From contig CAAFIN010000326.1 of NCBI GenBank assembly GCA_900762945.1, positions 1-5,832 of the forward strand: a DNA stretch of 5,832 nucleotides, given 5' to 3'. The position numbers and the translations under genes were made by a program. The DNA comes from Clostridia bacterium. Its GTDB lineage: Bacteria > Bacillota > Clostridia > Christensenellales > Pumilibacteraceae. Below, piece by piece: positions 5,785-5,832 of the stretch; positions within the stretch are counted from its first letter, which is position 1, and each line of letters starts with the position of its first letter. The notes beneath the pieces were generated by a model. The model saw nothing but the letters and a program-made list of their open reading frames with translations, was not told where the DNA came from and did no database searches.

Positions 5785-5832
5785 TGGTCGGTTGTTCGTT
5801 TCCTATCACTATACGTCATTCCGAGCGTAGCC

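Larger units (their letters stand above)
5433..5832. repeat. Tandem array of about 118-bp units, running off the window
   Basis: Three full units (5433-5550, 5551-5667, 5668-5785; 118, 117 and 118 bases) and the first 47 bases of a fourth (5786-5832) follow one another without gaps. Each begins with GGTCGGTTGTT or a one-base variant. Units 1 and 3 share CGTTCAGAGCGTAG and TATCCTTATACG. Units 2 and 4 share CATTCCGAGCGTAG and TATCACTATACG, so the array is A-B-A-B with a true period of about 235 bases. Nothing in it looks like a coding gene, and the open frame crossing it is an artefact. The period and lack of unique spacers rule out CRISPR. Arms of this kind (CATTCCGAGCG... with ...CGCTCAGGATGACG) resemble a dispersed repeat common in intergenic DNA of Clostridia and other gut bacteria. 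Confidence 0.92.

Noticed and set aside
5433..5832. CRISPR array
   Set aside because: The whole 118-base unit repeats. There are no short repeats with unique spacers and no cas genes.

Overview
The window looks like chromosomal DNA from an anaerobic, fermentative bacterium, most likely a Clostridia-type Firmicute. The reasons are a short (742-residue) pyruvate formate-lyase, an FprA-type flavodiiron protein, strong AGGAGG-like ribosome binding sites, a sigma-A type TTGACA-N17-TACAAT promoter, and a probable ZTP (pfl-motif) riboswitch with an intrinsic terminator. No gene fixes the genus. The source could equally be an uncultured gut relative.

Layout. Positions 1-123 hold a strong intrinsic terminator for the minus-strand genes. 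Positions 124-825 are pflA (radical-SAM activase), overlapping the end of pflB (812-3040) by 14 bases. Positions 3041-3392 are a regulatory leader for pflB, read on the minus strand: two direct-repeat blocks, a near-consensus promoter, a probable ZTP riboswitch aptamer, and a terminator whose 5' arm is shared with the aptamer. Positions 3393-4589 are fprA, also on the minus strand. A 217-base intergenic region (4590-4806) carries an fprA promoter, a divergent promoter and a 14-bp direct repeat. A TetR-family regulator gene (4807-5424) lies on the plus strand. From 5433 to the window edge there is a tandem array of about 118-bp units, each with a long imperfect inverted repeat.

How the genes work together. 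PflB splits pyruvate plus CoA into acetyl-CoA and formate. PflA installs its glycyl radical. The formate can feed 10-formyl-tetrahydrofolate synthesis, and ZTP/ZMP builds up when that cofactor is short, so a ZTP ON-switch in front of pflB would raise formate supply when one-carbon units run low. FprA reduces O2 (or NO). Having it next to an O2-sensitive glycyl-radical enzyme fits a protective role, though that link is inference. The divergent TetR gene probably regulates itself and perhaps fprA.

The main points for a second look are the riboswitch with its base-pair-preserving change in the pseudoknot, the two sets of direct repeats at the promoters, changed residues in PflA at usually conserved positions, and an A-B-A-B higher-order pattern in the downstream repeat array.
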